Made by a program: the position numbers and the translations under genes. A DNA stretch of 64,000 nucleotides from Amyelois transitella (taxonomy: Eukaryota; Arthropoda; Insecta; Lepidoptera; Pyralidae), in assembly GCF_032362555.1 (NCBI RefSeq), contig NC_083516.1:5791001-5855000 (forward strand), in the 5' to 3' direction. Positions 63,923-64,000 of the stretch are shown piece by piece. The notes beneath the pieces were generated by a model, which had not been told where the DNA came from, made no database searches, and saw only the letters and a program-made list of their open reading frames with translations. Each line of letters begins with the position of its first letter. Position 1 is the stretch's first letter.

Positions 63923-64000
63923 GTAAGTAAACAAAATCTAATCCTTCATATTAAAACACATACCTAAAACTTAGCGGATAGGAATAATTAACTTAATATT

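Overview
The window looks like AT-rich nuclear DNA of a moth or butterfly (Lepidoptera). The genes have many short exons with GT-AG introns, the proteins read as insect orthologues, and the introns and spacers carry short repeats familiar from lepidopteran genomes: a tRNA-headed SINE, a family ending in an ATGT-repeat tail, a Helitron-type 3' end, and non-LTR retrotransposon and pogo/jerky-type relics. I cannot name the species from the sequence alone. No bacterial genes, CRISPR arrays, rRNA genes or convincing tRNA genes were seen.

Layout. (1) 1-23483: non-coding DNA, either upstream of or inside the first introns of an alan shepard (shep/RBMS) gene. It holds a TATA-type candidate promoter with a candidate first exon (9437-9609), a diverged tandem duplication (10846-11117), a hairpin with 34-bp arms (11320-11425), a GC-rich open block (19057-19141) and a decayed DNA-transposon relic (20773-21575). 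(2) 23577-43166 (+): the RNA-binding protein gene shep, nine coding exons and 445 residues, with a 14-kb intron after the first coding exon. A long apparent 3' UTR may run to about 47630. (3) 48087-52103 (-): WDR12, complete in nine coding exons (420 aa). (4) 52953-59952 (+): WDR75, complete in eleven coding exons (887 aa). (5) 60093-61671 (+): an ecdysteroid-kinase-like (EcKL/CHK) protein, two exons, 407 aa. (6) 63592-63922 (+): the first exon of a second EcKL gene, cut by the window end. The two kinase genes share an intron at the same place and phase, so they are a tandem pair.

How the genes relate. WDR12 (PeBoW complex, large subunit) and WDR75 (t-UTP part of the SSU processome, small subunit and Pol I transcription) start head to head with 849 bp between their ATGs, a natural arrangement for co-expressing two ribosome-assembly factors. 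shep and WDR12 are tail to tail, and their candidate polyadenylation signals lie so close that the 3' ends may overlap. The EcKL genes belong to a detoxification/ecdysteroid-conjugation family and have no evident functional link with the others.

I found no clearly undescribed multi-gene system. The most rewarding observations are structural: the shared 3' tail of a LINE relic and the dispersed SINE-like family, the transposase relic with its repeated 14-bp motif, the long-arm hairpin, the candidate upstream shep exon whose reading frame would end just past the shep ATG, and the divergent ribosome-biogenesis gene pair.
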